Below are positions 43,133 to 53,698 of a stretch of 64,000 nt of DNA, piece by piece. Both the position numbers and the translations under genes were made by a program. The DNA is from Methylobacterium aquaticum (GTDB lineage Bacteria > Pseudomonadota > Alphaproteobacteria > Rhizobiales > Beijerinckiaceae), in assembly GCF_016804325.1 (NCBI RefSeq), contig NZ_CP043627.1, positions 4,709,001 to 4,773,000 of the forward strand. Direction: 5' to 3'. The notes under the pieces are model-generated. The model saw only the letters and a list, made by a program, of their open reading frames with translations, had not been told where the DNA came from and did not search any database. Position 1 is the stretch's first letter. The number at the start of each line of letters is the position of its first letter.

Positions 43133-44299
43133 TCAGCCGGCCTTCGTCCGCAGGACCGGGACCGATCCCGAGAGCCGGCGAAAGCGCGCCGCGACCCCGG
43201 CATTGAACGCCCGCACCCGGTTGCCCTGGGTGGCGACGAGGAGGGACAGGAGGATCGCCACGAGCGGCACGGCATAGACCGCCACTACCGCGCCCTGGCT
43301 GCGTACCGCCGCGCTCGCGGCGGCAAAGCCCGCGATGCGCAGGGCCACCACTGCCGCGATGGCGCCGGCGACCGCGAGCCCGCGGCCCTGGCGGGTGGTG
43401 CGGGGATCGCCCAGCGCCGCGAAGGCGATCAGCCCGAGCGCCAAGGGATAGAGCCAGGACGACAGCCGGTCGTGCAATTCGGCCCGGAAGCGGCCCTTGG
43501 TGAGCTTGTAGTAGGTCTCGTTGGCGTCCGGGAACATCAGCTGCACGGTCGAGCGCTCGCGCGGCTTGTAGATCGTGTCGGCATCCGGCGGCGTGAACGC
43601 CGCGAGGTCGACGGCGTAGCGCTGGAAGGTGATGATCGACGAATCGCGGCTGCCCGGCTGCTGGCGGTGGATGCTGCCCTTCTCGAGCACGAGGTAGGTC
43701 TGGCCGTCGAGATCGACCGCCTGGCCGCGCTCGGCGAGGTAGACCACCATCTTCCCCGCCTCGCGCCGGTCCTGCATGAAGATGCCGAGCAGTGCGCCGT
43801 TCGGCGCCCGCTCGCGGAAATGGAAGGTGATGCCGCTGTCGAGCGTCGTGAACTGGCCTTCCTTGACCACGTTGGCGATGAAGTCGCCCCGCACCCGGGT
43901 CAGCACGTCGCGCAGTTCCTGGAAGCTCGACGGCATCACCTGGATGGTCAGGAAGCCGATCGCCGCGCTGACGATGAGGGCCAGCGTCAGGAACGGCCGC
44001 ATCAGGTGGCGCGGCGACATGCCCGCCGCGCTCATCACGATCAGCTCGGAATCGCCGTTGAGCTTGTTGAGCGCGTAGACCACCGCGATGAACAGGGCGA
44101 CCGGCGCGATCACGGTGATCAGGGTCGGCAGCGACAGCCCGGTGATCAGGAAGAAGATCAGCAGGGTCTGGCCCTTGGCGGTAATGAGGTCCAGCTCGCG
44201 CAGGGCCTGCGTCACCCAGATCACGCCGGTGAGGCCGATCAGGCACGACAGGAAGGCCCCGAGGGCGATGCGGAAGATGTATCGCTCGATCTGCTTCAT
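43133..44299 (-). CDS. lptF: LPS export ABC transporter permease LptF
   Basis: A protein of 388 residues starting MKQIERYIFRIALGAFLS, the usual LptF N-terminus. Six membrane helices in two groups of three flank a periplasmic jellyroll (about 130-255, including GITFHFRERAPNGALLGIF). It is the first gene of the lptF-lptG-lptD-pdxA-rsmA unit and diverges from pepA across 235 bases, the arrangement found in many proteobacteria. The promoter of the LPS transport operon should lie between 44300 and 44534; I could not single out boxes. Confidence 0.92.
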   Translation of the reverse strand: MKQIERYIFRIALGAFLSCLIGLTGVIWVTQALRELDLITAKGQTLLIFFLITGLSLPTLITVIAPVALFIAVVYALNKLNGDSELIVMSAAGMSPRHLMRPFLTLALIVSAAIGFLTIQVMPSSFQELRDVLTRVRGDFIANVVKEGQFTTLDSGITFHFRERAPNGALLGIFMQDRREAGKMVVYLAERGQAVDLDGQTYLVLEKGSIHRQQPGSRDSSIITFQRYAVDLAAFTPPDADTIYKPRERSTVQLMFPDANETYYKLTKGRFRAELHDRLSSWLYPLALGLIAFAALGDPRTTRQGRGLAVAGAIAAVVALRIAGFAAASAAVRSQGAVVAVYAVPLVAILLSLLVATQGNRVRAFNAGVAARFRRLSGSVPVLRTKAG

Positions 44300-44534
44300 C
44301 GGCCGGCTGCGGTCGGGCCCCCTCCCGCGTGGATGATGGTTAGGCGCCCCCCGCCGGCCGCACAAGCATCGGGGGGCCTCAAGCACGGCAAGTGCGGCCT
44401 TTTGCGGGCGGGCGCGCCCCTCCCGCCACACATGGGCCGCGTTGCGCTCGACGGCATCGGGCCGCTACACAGGACCTGACGCGGCGCCCTTCACAGGAAG
44501 CGCGCGATCCAAGGAACGGGACGAAAGCAGCGCC

Positions 44535-46046
44535 ATGGCGGACGGCATCAGCATCGAGATCGAATCCCTCGCCGCGTCCGGGGCGCACGCCAAGCCTGGT
44601 GGCGACCTCGTGCTGTTCGTGGGCGAGGACCTCGCCCTGTCGCCGCGGGCGGCCGAGATCGCCGGTCCCGGCGCGGCCGAGCTGGTGACGCGGGCGGCGA
44701 ACGTCGAGCGGTTCAAGGGCAAGGCGTCGAGCGCGATGGTGCTCACCGCCCCGACGGGCCTGTCGGCCGAGCGGCTGGTGGTGATCGGCACCGGCTCCGA
44801 CGAGGCGGCCGCCCGCGACTGGGCGACGCTCGGGGGCTACACCGCCGGCAAGCTCGGCAGCCGCTCGGCCACCCTGGTGCTCGAATGGCCCGGCACCGCG
44901 CCCGGCTCCGACGAGGTCGCGGCCTTCGCGATGGGGGCGCGGCTTCGCACCTACAAGTTCGACCGCTACAAGAGCAAGAAGTCGCCGGAGGCCGAGGAGA
45001 CGGGCGGGGCAGGGCGCCTGACCCTGCTGGTGCCCGAGAATGCCGGCCTCAAGAAGGCCATGCGCGGGGCCGAGGGGCTGGCCGAGGGCGTGATCCTCGC
45101 CCGCGAACTGGTGAACGAGCCGCCGAACGTCCTCGACCCGGAGGAATTCGCCCGCCGCGCGGCAGGCCTGGAGAAGCTCGGCGTCGAGATCGAGATCCTC
45201 GACGAGAAGGACATGAAGAAGCTCGGCATGCGGGCGCTGCTCGCCGTCGCGCAGGGCTCGTCCAAGGAGGCCCGGGTCGTCATCATGCGCTGGAACGGCG
45301 CCGAGGACTCCTCCGAGGCCCCGGTGGCGTTCATCGGCAAGGGCGTGACCTTCGATTCCGGCGGCGTCTCCATCAAGGGGAGCGGCGGCATGGAGGACAT
45401 GAAGGGCGACATGGCCGGCGCGGCCTGCGTCGTCGGCCTGATGCACGCGCTCGCCAGCCGCAAGGCCAAGGTCAACGCGCTCGGCGCCATCGGCCTCGTC
45501 GAGAACATGCCCGACGGCAAGGCCCAGCGCCCCGGCGACATCGTCACCTCGCTGTCCGGCCAGACGATCGAGATTATCAACACCGACGCGGAAGGCCGCC
45601 TGGTGCTCGCCGACGTGCTCTGGCACGTCCAGCAGACCTACAAGCCCCGCTTCATGATCGATCTCGCGACCCTGACCGGCGCGATCCTGGTCGCCCTCGG
45701 CCAGGAATTCGCCGGCATGTTCTCGAACAACGACGAATTGGCGCAGCGCCTCTCGGCGGCGGGCGAGGCCACCGGCGAGAAGGTCTGGCGGATGCCGCTG
45801 GCGCCGGGCTTCGACAAGCTCATCGAGTCGAAATTCGCCGACATGAAGAATACCGGCGGCCGCCACGGCGGCTCGGCCACGGCGGCCCAGTTCCTCAAGC
45901 GCTACGTCAACGACGTGCCGTGGATCCATCTCGACATCGCCGGGGTCGGGATGGGCTCGCCGGCCACCGAGACGAACCGCTCCTGGGGCTCGGGGTGGGG
46001 CGTGCGCCTCCTCGACCGCCTCGTGCGCGACCATTACGAGGCCTGA
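44535..46046 (+). CDS. pepA: Leucyl aminopeptidase (M17)
   Basis: A 503-residue cytosolic metallo-aminopeptidase. The N-terminal macro-like domain (1-170) is followed by the catalytic domain with two metal ions. Conserved blocks: VNEPPNVL near 195, [14 protein letters not shown] (metal Lys/Asp) near 272, the [12 protein letters not shown] stretch near 288 and the M17 signature NTDAEGRL near 350 with VLADVLW after it. It removes N-terminal residues from peptides and probably acts as a hexamer. It diverges from lptF and is followed by a small membrane protein gene. Confidence 0.93.
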   Translation: MADGISIEIESLAASGAHAKPGGDLVLFVGEDLALSPRAAEIAGPGAAELVTRAANVERFKGKASSAMVLTAPTGLSAERLVVIGTGSDEAAARDWATLGGYTAGKLGSRSATLVLEWPGTAPGSDEVAAFAMGARLRTYKFDRYKSKKSPEAEETGGAGRLTLLVPENAGLKKAMRGAEGLAEGVILARELVNEPPNVLDPEEFARRAAGLEKLGVEIEILDEKDMKKLGMRALLAVAQGSSKEARVVIMRWNGAEDSSEAPVAFIGKGVTFDSGGVSIKGSGGMEDMKGDMAGAACVVGLMHALASRKAKVNALGAIGLVENMPDGKAQRPGDIVTSLSGQTIEIINTDAEGRLVLADVLWHVQQTYKPRFMIDLATLTGAILVALGQEFAGMFSNNDELAQRLSAAGEATGEKVWRMPLAPGFDKLIESKFADMKNTGGRHGGSATAAQFLKRYVNDVPWIHLDIAGVGMGSPATETNRSWGSGWGVRLLDRLVRDHYEA

Positions 46047-46072
46047 GCGCCGGCAAGCCCTTCGCCGGTCCG

Positions 46073-46798
46073 ATGGCCTCCCTGCCATCCAGCGGGCGGG
46101 AGCGGCGCGCCGCTCCCGCACTCGCTGCCATCCCCCTGACGGCGGCCGTGGCGGTGGTGGCGCTCGCCGCCGCGACCGGCGCGACGCAAGGCCGCCTCGA
46201 GGCGGCCGGCCTCGGCGGTTACGCCTACGGCTTCTTCGCCGACCGCTACCCGCTGTTCTTCGCAGGCATCGCCTACGGGCTGGCGCGGGTCGCGCTCCTG
46301 CCCGTCGTCGCCCCCGGCTGGCGCGGCTGGCTCGGCGCCCTCCTCGGCCTTGCCCTGGTGCTGGGCCTGTCGCTGCACCCGACCTATGGCGGGCTGGTCC
46401 TGCGCACCGGCTTCTCGGTCGGCAGCGTCGCCTTCCTGTCCGGCCAGACGATGATGGCGGCGCAAGGCCTCGGTCTCTCGATGACCGCCCTGGTCTTCGG
46501 CTTCGCCATCGGCGTCCCCGCCCTCGTCGCCCGCGGCCTGCCGCGGCGCGGCGACCGCTGGCGGGGCTTCGGCCGGGGGCTCCTGCGCCTCGTCGCGCTC
46601 GCCTTCGCCTTCGCCCTGCTGGCGGCGGCACGGGATCTCGGCCTCTCGGGCTTCCCGCGCCTGCCCCTGTCGGGCGAGCAGGCGGCCCTGGCCGGTTGCA
46701 TCGTGCTGGCGGCGTTCCTGCCGCATGCGATCGTCGGCCGGCTCGGCCCCCGGGCCGGCCGGCGCGCATCGGTTGAAACGCCTCGGGCGAGCGGCTAA
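46073..46798 (+). CDS. Hypothetical multi-pass membrane protein
   Basis: A protein of 241 residues with about six hydrophobic segments (approximately 18-38, 55-75, 80-100, 120-150, 168-190 and 205-225) and basic loops. I recognise no family. Start ATG 46073 is 26 bases after the pepA stop, so it is likely co-transcribed with pepA. The intervening hydrophilic loops (RGLPRRGDRWRGFGRGLLR) are Arg/Gly-rich and would face the cytosol. Function unknown. Confidence 0.65.
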   Translation: MASLPSSGRERRAAPALAAIPLTAAVAVVALAAATGATQGRLEAAGLGGYAYGFFADRYPLFFAGIAYGLARVALLPVVAPGWRGWLGALLGLALVLGLSLHPTYGGLVLRTGFSVGSVAFLSGQTMMAAQGLGLSMTALVFGFAIGVPALVARGLPRRGDRWRGFGRGLLRLVALAFAFALLAAARDLGLSGFPRLPLSGEQAALAGCIVLAAFLPHAIVGRLGPRAGRRASVETPRASG

Positions 46799-46853
46799 CC
46801 GGGAGAAAAGCCGGAGTCCGTCAGAGCATCCGGCCCGAGGGAGGGTAGAGTTC

Positions 46854-48569
46854 ATGGGCAAGGGGCCGAGCGCGATGGAACCGAACACCCCGCCGCGGCC
46901 CTGGCTCGCCGCCTATCCCGCGAGCGTCCCGGCGGAGATCGAGACGAGCTCCCTCGGTTCCCTCGTCGAGTTGATCGAGACCGCCGCGGGACGCTTCGCC
47001 GACCGCCCGGCCATCACGTGCTTCGGCGCCTCCCTGACCTTCGGGGCCCTGCGGCGCGACGGCGGGGCGATGGCGGCCTGGCTCCAGGCGAAGGGCATCG
47101 GCAAGGGCGACCGGGTCGCCATCATGATGCCGAACGTGCCGGCCTTCCCCATCGCGCTGATCGGGGCGCTCCTCGCCGGGGCCACGGTCGTCAACGTCAA
47201 CCCGCTCTACACCCCGCGCGAACTCACCCACCAGCTGCGCGATGCCGGCGCCCGGGTGCTCGTCGTGCTGGAGAACTTCTGTCACACGGTCGCCGAGGCG
47301 CTGCCCGACCTGCCCGGCCTCGAGCAGGTGGTGGTGGCCGGCGCCGGCGACGGGCTGGGGCTCAAGGGCTCGCTGATCACGCTCGCGGCGCGCCACCTCA
47401 AGAAGGCGGTGCCGGCCTACACCCTGCCGGCGGCGCGCCGCACCGGCTTCAGGGCGGCGCTCGCCGCGGGCCGCAAGGCGACGTTCCGGCCGGTCGCGGT
47501 CGGCCCCGACGACCTCGCCTTCCTGCAATATACCGGCGGGACCACCGGCGTGTCGAAGGGGGCGATGCTGACGCATCGCAACGTCGCCGCCAATGTCGAG
47601 CAGAGCCGGGTCTGGTTCCGCATGCGCGACGACGAGGGGCCGGGCCGGGTGATGGTAACCGCCCTGCCGCTCTACCACATCTTCGCGCTGACCTGCTGCT
47701 TCTTCTTCATGATGCGGCTCGGCGCCTGCTGCCTGCTGGTGCCGAACCCGCGCGACATCGACGGCTTCGTCGGGCTGCTGCGCAAGAACAGTTTCACCAA
47801 CCTGTCGGGCGTCAACACCCTGTTCAACGCGCTCCTCAACCATCCCGACCTCGCCAGGGTCGACTGGTCGCGGCTCGAACATGCCATCGCGGGCGGCATG
47901 GCGATGCAGGGGCCGGTGGCCAAGCGCTGGAAGACCGCGACCGGCAAGGCGGTGATCGAGGGCTACGGCCTGTCGGAGACCTCGCCGGTGGTCTCGATCA
48001 ACCCGCCGGACCTGCACGACTGGTCGGGCACCATCGGCTACCCGGTCTCCTCGACGGAGGTCTGCATCCGCGACGCCGCCGGCACCACCCTGCCGCTGGG
48101 CCAGCCCGGCGAGCTCTGCGTGCGCGGACCCCAGGTGATGGCCGGCTACTGGGGCCGGCCCGACGAGACCGCCCGGGCGATGACCCCGGACGGCTTCTTC
48201 CGCACCGGCGACATCGCGGTGATCGAGCCCGACGGCCAGGTCCGCATCGTCGACCGGATGAAGGACATGATCCTGGTCTCCGGCTTCAACGTCTATCCGA
48301 ACGAGGTCGAGGACGTGCTCGCCGCCCATCCCGGCGTGCTCGAAGTGGCGGTGGTCGGCGAGCCCGCGGCGGAGACCGGCGAGAGCGTCGTCGCCCACGT
48401 GGTCCGGCGCGACCCCGACCTGACGGCGGAAGCGCTTCGCGCCTATGCCCGGGAAGGGCTCACCGCCTACAAGGTGCCGCGCCGCATCGTCTTCCGCGAC
48501 ACTCTGCCGAAGACCAATGTCGGCAAGGTGCTGCGGCGGGCCCTGCGGGATGGGGAGGCGGTGGGGTGA
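46854..48569 (+). CDS. Long-chain fatty-acid--CoA ligase (AMP-forming)
   Basis: A 571-residue ANL-superfamily ligase. It activates fatty acids as acyl-AMP and then acyl-CoA at the inner membrane. Motifs: the ATP loop YTGGTTGVSKGAML near 226, the adenine-binding GYGLSETSPVV near 368, the hinge GFFRTGDIAV near 450 and the A10 Lys region LPKTNVGKVLRRALR at the C-terminus. The sequence follows FadD more closely than other ANL enzymes. Start ATG 46854 has GAGGG nine bases upstream; ATG 46875 is an alternative. Confidence 0.9.
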   Translation: MGKGPSAMEPNTPPRPWLAAYPASVPAEIETSSLGSLVELIETAAGRFADRPAITCFGASLTFGALRRDGGAMAAWLQAKGIGKGDRVAIMMPNVPAFPIALIGALLAGATVVNVNPLYTPRELTHQLRDAGARVLVVLENFCHTVAEALPDLPGLEQVVVAGAGDGLGLKGSLITLAARHLKKAVPAYTLPAARRTGFRAALAAGRKATFRPVAVGPDDLAFLQYTGGTTGVSKGAMLTHRNVAANVEQSRVWFRMRDDEGPGRVMVTALPLYHIFALTCCFFFMMRLGACCLLVPNPRDIDGFVGLLRKNSFTNLSGVNTLFNALLNHPDLARVDWSRLEHAIAGGMAMQGPVAKRWKTATGKAVIEGYGLSETSPVVSINPPDLHDWSGTIGYPVSSTEVCIRDAAGTTLPLGQPGELCVRGPQVMAGYWGRPDETARAMTPDGFFRTGDIAVIEPDGQVRIVDRMKDMILVSGFNVYPNEVEDVLAAHPGVLEVAVVGEPAAETGESVVAHVVRRDPDLTAEALRAYAREGLTAYKVPRRIVFRDTLPKTNVGKVLRRALRDGEAVG

Positions 48570-48611
48570 GGGGCGCGCCAGCGCTCGCTCCCGAGGATGG
48601 GGTCGTCCAGG

Positions 48612-48849
48612 GACAAGAATAGGCGCGGGTTCCCCTCTCCCCGCGGGCGGGGAGAGGGCTGCGTCTCCGTTCAGGAGATGCAGCAAGCCCGGAGGGCGAG
48701 GGTGAGGGGGTGTGTCCGGAGGAGTCTCATCCGTCGAGACCCCCTCACCCTCGCTACGGCTTTCGCCTCCGCTTGCCGACGACACGACAAGGTGTCGTCG
48801 GCCCTCTCCCCGCCCGCGGGGAGAGGAGGAAACCCGCGCCATTCCTGTC
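48612..48849. repeat. Large intergenic inverted repeat
   Basis: A 238-bp element with long nested inverted arms. GACAAGAATAGGCGCGGGTT at the left matches the inverse of the right end, AACCCGCGCC then ATTCCTGTC. Inside, CCCTCTCCCCGCGGGCGGGG pairs with its counterpart near 48803-48826, then GCGAGGGTGAGGGGGT with ACCCCCTCACCCTCGC. It has no coding potential. Such CTCTCCCC/GGGGAGAG palindromes are dispersed in alphaproteobacterial genomes (from memory). Shorter relatives are near 15500, 23281 and 55700. Confidence 0.75.
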
Positions 48850-49010
48850 TCGACGATTCCGTGTGCAGCCCTGCCCCTATGGGGATAAAAAGACTCAATT
48901 TTACAATAGCTTGACCTTCCAGATCGAAGTATGGGGCTGCAAGCGGGGTAGGGGGGAGAGTCGAGGGATGACGGCGAAGGGTGTGCGAGTCAGCAGGTGA
49001 TCGGGGCCCC
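48850..49010. other. Short AT-richer intergenic stretch
   Basis: Downstream of the large inverted repeat, 48885-48930 is noticeably AT-rich (GGGATAAAAAGACTCAATTT). It lies between the ends of two convergent genes, so it is not an obvious promoter. I see no gene or RNA in it. Confidence 0.3.
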
Positions 49011-50270
<1,260 letters not shown>

Positions 50271-50424
50271 GCTTGCCTCCCCGTTCGATTCTCGAATTCA
50301 GGTCTTGGATGTCCGGTAGCATCGGCGCGCGGCGGCTCGCAACCGGCCGCCGCGAAAGGGGAACGGCGGAAGATGCCCGGCGTCGAACCCGCACACATCC
50401 TCTTGCGGGCGGTAGGGCGGCATC

Positions 50425-51234
50425 ATGGCGGATCTCGACGAGGACGAGCGCAGCGAGATCGAGGACCGCTCGGCGCCGCGCGCCACCATCGTCCACGAGG
50501 TGGTGCGCAAGCAGGGCCGGGAGGAACTGGAGCGCCCCGCCGGTTCCCTGTTCTGGTCGGGGCTCGCGGCCGGCGTCGCCATCATCGCCTCGGTGATCGC
50601 GCAGGGCGCGCTGCACCACAAGCTGCCGGAGGGGATGGCCGGCCGCACCCTCGTCTCGCAGCTCGGCTATCCGCTGGGCTTCCTGATCGTGATCCTCGGA
50701 CGGCTGCAGCTCTTCACCGAGCAGACGATCGTGACCGTGCTGCCGCTCGTCACCCGGCCGAGCCGGCGGGCGCTCGCGGCGACGGCCCGGCTCTGGGGGA
50801 TCGTGCTCCTCGGCAACCTGCTGGGCACCGCCGCAGCCGCCTCACTCACCGTTCACGGCCACGTGGTCAGCCCGGCCCTGCTCGACGCGATGCTGGCGGT
50901 GTCGCGCGAGAGCCTGATGCACAAGGCGCCCTCCGCTCTCCTGCTCCAGGGCATCCCCGCCGGCTTCCTGATCGCCACCGTGGCGTGGCTGCGGGCGGCG
51001 TCGAGCGGGGGCGAGTTCTGGATCGTCTTCACCCTCACCTTCGCGATCGCGCTCGGCGACTTCACCCACGTGGTGGCGGGTGCAGCGGAAGCCTTCCTGC
51101 TGCTCGTCTCCGGCGAGGCCGGTCCGGCCCGGGTCGTCGGCGGGATGATCCTGCCGGCGCTCGTCGGCAACGTGATCGGCGGAACCGGCCTGTTCGCGCT
51201 CCTGGCGCATGCCCAGGTCCGGCAGGAACTCTGA
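50425..51234 (+). CDS. Formate/nitrite transporter (FocA/NirC) family channel
   Basis: A 269-residue inner-membrane protein with six helices after a charged cytosolic N-terminus of about 40 residues. FNT features are present: LFWSGLAAGVAIIAS in helix 1, QLFTEQTIVTVLPL in helix 2-3 (the conserved electronegative-loop region) and GDFTHVVAGAAEAFLLL in helix 5. These proteins form pentameric channels for formate, nitrite or hydrosulfide. The long acidic N-terminus resembles the YfdC/FdhC-like branch. Formate relevance would fit a methylotroph, but no formate enzymes are adjacent. Confidence 0.85.
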   Translation: MADLDEDERSEIEDRSAPRATIVHEVVRKQGREELERPAGSLFWSGLAAGVAIIASVIAQGALHHKLPEGMAGRTLVSQLGYPLGFLIVILGRLQLFTEQTIVTVLPLVTRPSRRALAATARLWGIVLLGNLLGTAAAASLTVHGHVVSPALLDAMLAVSRESLMHKAPSALLLQGIPAGFLIATVAWLRAASSGGEFWIVFTLTFAIALGDFTHVVAGAAEAFLLLVSGEAGPARVVGGMILPALVGNVIGGTGLFALLAHAQVRQEL

Positions 51235-51329
51235 CCGAGCGGACATGCTGCGCTGCGGCAGGCTGCCGATTTTCTCTCCCCGCCGCCCTTGATAAGGAGA
51301 GGGCAGTCTGTTGCGCATAAGGGAGTCCC

Positions 51330-51764
51330 ATGAGCCTCGTCCAGGCGGCCTTCGGCCGGTTCAAGCAGACGGTGACGGCCTATGCGGGCGACGCCCCGCT
51401 GATGAAGGCCGCGGTGTCGGCCTGCGCCAACGTGATCGTGGCCGACGGCGAGGTCGCCGGGGCGGAGTTCGAGGCGGCGCTGAAGGGCATGCTCGCCGAC
51501 CCGATCCTCGAGAAGGGTTATGACAGCCTGATGCTGGAGGAAGAGCTCTACGACGCGATCGGCCGCGCCCGCACCCGGGCCGGGCGGATGCAGAACCTCC
51601 ACTTCATCGAGGCCCTGGCCGAGCGCCCGGCGGAGCAGCGCCAGAGCGTCTTCCTCATCGCCGCCGACGTCGCGGATTTCGAGGGCATCAGCCCGTCCGA
51701 GCACCGCGCCCTGACCGAGGTGGCGACGGCGCTCGACCTCGACCGGGACGCGCTGCTAGCCTGA
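51330..51764 (+). CDS. TerB-family protein
   Basis: A 144-residue all-helical protein of the TerB/DjlA N-terminal type: ACANVIVADGEVAGAEFEAAL (about 31-51) contains the acidic metal-binding DGE motif, repeated symmetrically as ADVADFEGISPSEHRALT near 113-130. The domain is linked to tellurite resistance and phage defence in larger ter operons. Here it stands alone with no other ter genes, so its role is open. GGGAG lies six bases before ATG 51330. Confidence 0.83.
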   Translation: MSLVQAAFGRFKQTVTAYAGDAPLMKAAVSACANVIVADGEVAGAEFEAALKGMLADPILEKGYDSLMLEEELYDAIGRARTRAGRMQNLHFIEALAERPAEQRQSVFLIAADVADFEGISPSEHRALTEVATALDLDRDALLA

Positions 51765-51777
51765 TCGCGGTCCGCGT

Positions 51778-52470
51778 TCACCGCCGCACGGACAGGGTCA
51801 GCGAGATGATGTGGTCCATCGTCACCTGGGCGGCCGGCGCGCTGACGGCCTGGTTCAGGTAGCCGATCTCCAGGGTCGACCTGCCCTCGAGCGGCACTTC
51901 CAGCCCGACGAAGGTGCGGACCCGGTCGAAGCCGGCCCGCGCCCCCCAATCGGTGTCGTTGAACGCCACGAAGGCCTCGCTCCAGGCCAGGGCGGAGACG
52001 CCGTTCGTGTCCCCGGTCAGCGGGAGGGCGGCGCGCAGCATCTGGCGCAGGCGAAAGCCGGTGTTCCGCCCGTTGGTCTGGACGCGCTGCTCGAACCGCG
52101 TGCGCGAGGAGAGCCTCACGCCCTCGACCATCCCGATCTCCCAGCCGACCTGCTGGAAGCTGCGATCCTCCGAGAAGGAGCGCCCACCGAGCGGCGTGTT
52201 CTCGACCCGGGCATAGCCCTGGTAGACGGTGACGGCGTCCGAGATCTTCCAGCCGATCGCCGGCCGCACGATGAGCTGGTCGAGCCGCGAGGGACCGTCG
52301 CCGAAGCGCGGCTGCACCTCGGCGAACATCGCGAACGAACCGACGCTGCCGAAGGCCGTGGCATTGATCCAGAGCTGCCCGTCGTGATCGGCTTGCGCCG
52401 CCGCCGGCGGGATCGAGGCCGCGAGCCACAGGGCGGGCAAGAGAGCGAGCAGACGTCCGGTCGCGATCAT
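51778..52470 (-). CDS. DUF2490 outer-membrane protein
   Basis: A 230-residue exported protein from ATG 52470. The signal peptide (1-25, ending AAAQA) leads to alternating beta-strand sequence typical of DUF2490 beta-barrels. Recognisable parts are GQLWINATAFGSVG, the RPAIGWKISDAVTVYQGYA segment and RTRFEQRVQTNGRNTGFRLR with conserved aromatics and Arg. The protein ends in a strand finishing LTLSVRR rather than a C-terminal Phe. It probably sits in the outer membrane; function is unknown. It is convergent with the TerB gene, 13 bases away. Confidence 0.8.
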   Translation of the reverse strand: MIATGRLLALLPALWLAASIPPAAAQADHDGQLWINATAFGSVGSFAMFAEVQPRFGDGPSRLDQLIVRPAIGWKISDAVTVYQGYARVENTPLGGRSFSEDRSFQQVGWEIGMVEGVRLSSRTRFEQRVQTNGRNTGFRLRQMLRAALPLTGDTNGVSALAWSEAFVAFNDTDWGARAGFDRVRTFVGLEVPLEGRSTLEIGYLNQAVSAPAAQVTMDHIISLTLSVRR

Positions 52471-52643
52471 GCCTGCTCCATCGGATGCGCCCGTGCGTAT
52501 CTCGACGGGATTATCCGTCCTGTCGCACGCGCGGTCGAGGCGCTTCGCGCCCGATGAGCCGGCAATGTTTCCAGATCGTTGCGGGGGCGCCACGGAGGAG
52601 CGGCGGCCTTCCCCCTGCGGGTAATCCCGGGACCGTCGAGGCT

Positions 52644-52841
52644 TCAGAGGAGGGCGACGATCTCGCTCTCCCGGACCGCGCGCTCGCCCATCCGTGACCG
52701 GATGCGATAGGCGGCTTCCCCGCTGCGATCCTCCGGCATCAGGCGCACGACCTCGAAGGAATCCATGTCGCTGGCATGGGCGTCGGAGGATCCGGACCGC
52801 ACCATCCGCACGCGCTGGTTCAGCTTGAACTTGTAGGTCAC
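52644..52841 (-). CDS. Small hypothetical protein of the cold shock cluster
   Basis: A 65-residue protein starting at GTG 52841. It reads like a small beta-rich domain (KFKLNQRVRMVRSG, then FEVVRLMPEDRSGEAAYRIRS, then ERAVRESEIVAL), with a fold similar to short SH3-like barrels, which is only a guess. It is the last of four short minus-strand genes (cspA, 71-residue ORF, DUF6481, this one). No function is known. Confidence 0.65.
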   Translation of the reverse strand: MTYKFKLNQRVRMVRSGSSDAHASDMDSFEVVRLMPEDRSGEAAYRIRSRMGERAVRESEIVALL

Positions 52842-52883
52842 GGCACCAATCCCTTCGATGGTCTCGAGCGTTGCGGCAGATGC

Positions 52884-53267
52884 TCAGCCGCGCTTGCGCG
52901 CCTTGCGGGCGGCGTAGCGGGCATCGCGCGCGGCCTTCTGGTCGGCTTGCAGCGTCTCGGCGTTCCGCTCGGCCTCGGCGGCGCGCTCGATTTCCGCGGC
53001 GGCTGCGATCTCGCGCAGGCGGGCTTCTTCGGCGGCGGCTTCGGCCTCGCGTGCGAGCCGCGCGGCGTCCTGCGCGGCCCGCTCGGCCTCGCGCTCGGCG
53101 AGACGGGTGGTCCGCGCCGTGGCGATCGCCTGGCGCACGGCACGCCGGGCCGCGACGGCCGGATCGTCGTCGGTGGCCCGCGACTGGAACTTGGCGAGGG
53201 CGGCCTGCCGGGCGGCCTGGGCCGAGCCCAGCCGGTCGCCGAGCGGCGCTTCCTTGAACTTGCCCAT
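52884..53267 (-). CDS. DUF6481 coiled-coil protein
   Basis: A protein of 127 residues made almost entirely of charged helix: GDRLGSAQAARQAALAKF at the N-terminus, then a long Ala/Glu/Arg coiled coil (about 60-115), ending RKARKRG. It matches DUF6481, small proteins often encoded beside cold shock genes in Rhizobiales (from memory). The highly charged helix and basic tail suggest RNA or ribosome binding, but that is inference. ATG 53267 is clear, and the next gene upstream ends three bases before it. Confidence 0.75.
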   Translation of the reverse strand: MGKFKEAPLGDRLGSAQAARQAALAKFQSRATDDDPAVAARRAVRQAIATARTTRLAEREAERAAQDAARLAREAEAAAEEARLREIAAAAEIERAAEAERNAETLQADQKAARDARYAARKARKRG

Positions 53268-53270
53268 CGC

Positions 53271-53486
53271 TCAAACCCGATTCAGGGCGAGGGAGTGGAC
53301 CGGGCGGGAGAACCGGTCGGCGAGGTGCCAATGCAGCTCCCGGACCGAGTGATACCGGTAGGTCCGGTCGATCAGGTGGCTGACCTCCCGGCTTTCATGG
53401 TCGACCTGCTGCCAGATCTGCCGCACCTGGAACGTCGCGGGCTCGATGGTCGGGGCCGTGGACTGCGAACTGAAGGTAAAATTCAC
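53271..53486 (-). CDS. Small hypothetical protein (71 residues)
   Basis: An ORF from GTG 53486 with a Trp/His-rich pattern (RQIWQQVDHESREVSHLIDR, then YHSVRELHWHLADRF). No family is recognised. It stops three bases before the DUF6481 start, suggesting co-transcription. Its own upstream region contains the third copy of the 123-bp element, which separates it from cspA. The start codon is uncertain. Confidence 0.55.
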   Translation of the reverse strand: MNFTFSSQSTAPTIEPATFQVRQIWQQVDHESREVSHLIDRTYRYHSVRELHWHLADRFSRPVHSLALNRV

Positions 53487-53575
53487 TCAAGACTATCCGT
53501 TGGAAGGTCGGGCCCGCGTCGTGCGCAGGGCGAGGGATGCGGAGAGGCCCCGCATCCCGGGTCGTGGGGCCGTTA

Positions 53576-53698
53576 TACCAACGGTCGTTGGAAACGACCT
53601 TTGGTTCCGTTCTCGAATTTTCGTCAAGCCTCTGGCTTGGTATAGAAAATTCGAGGTGGCTCAATGGCCCGATGCGTCAGCATCTTGGGCCATTGGTA
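53576..53698 (+). mobile_element. 123-bp MITE-like element, copy 3
   Basis: Third copy, same orientation and length, with TTA duplications at 53573-53575 and 53699-53701. On the minus strand the right-hand duplication reads TAA and is the stop codon of the cold shock gene, so the element inserted exactly in that stop codon. The hairpins GGTCGTT/AACGACC, CTCGAATTTTC/GAAAATTCGAG with CAAGCC/GGCTTG inside, and GATGC/GCATC are all perfect in this copy. Confidence 0.85.

Noticed and set aside
51330..51764. Tellurite-resistance or phage-defence ter operon
   Set aside because: Only a lone TerB domain protein is present; no terC, terD or terZ genes are in the window.
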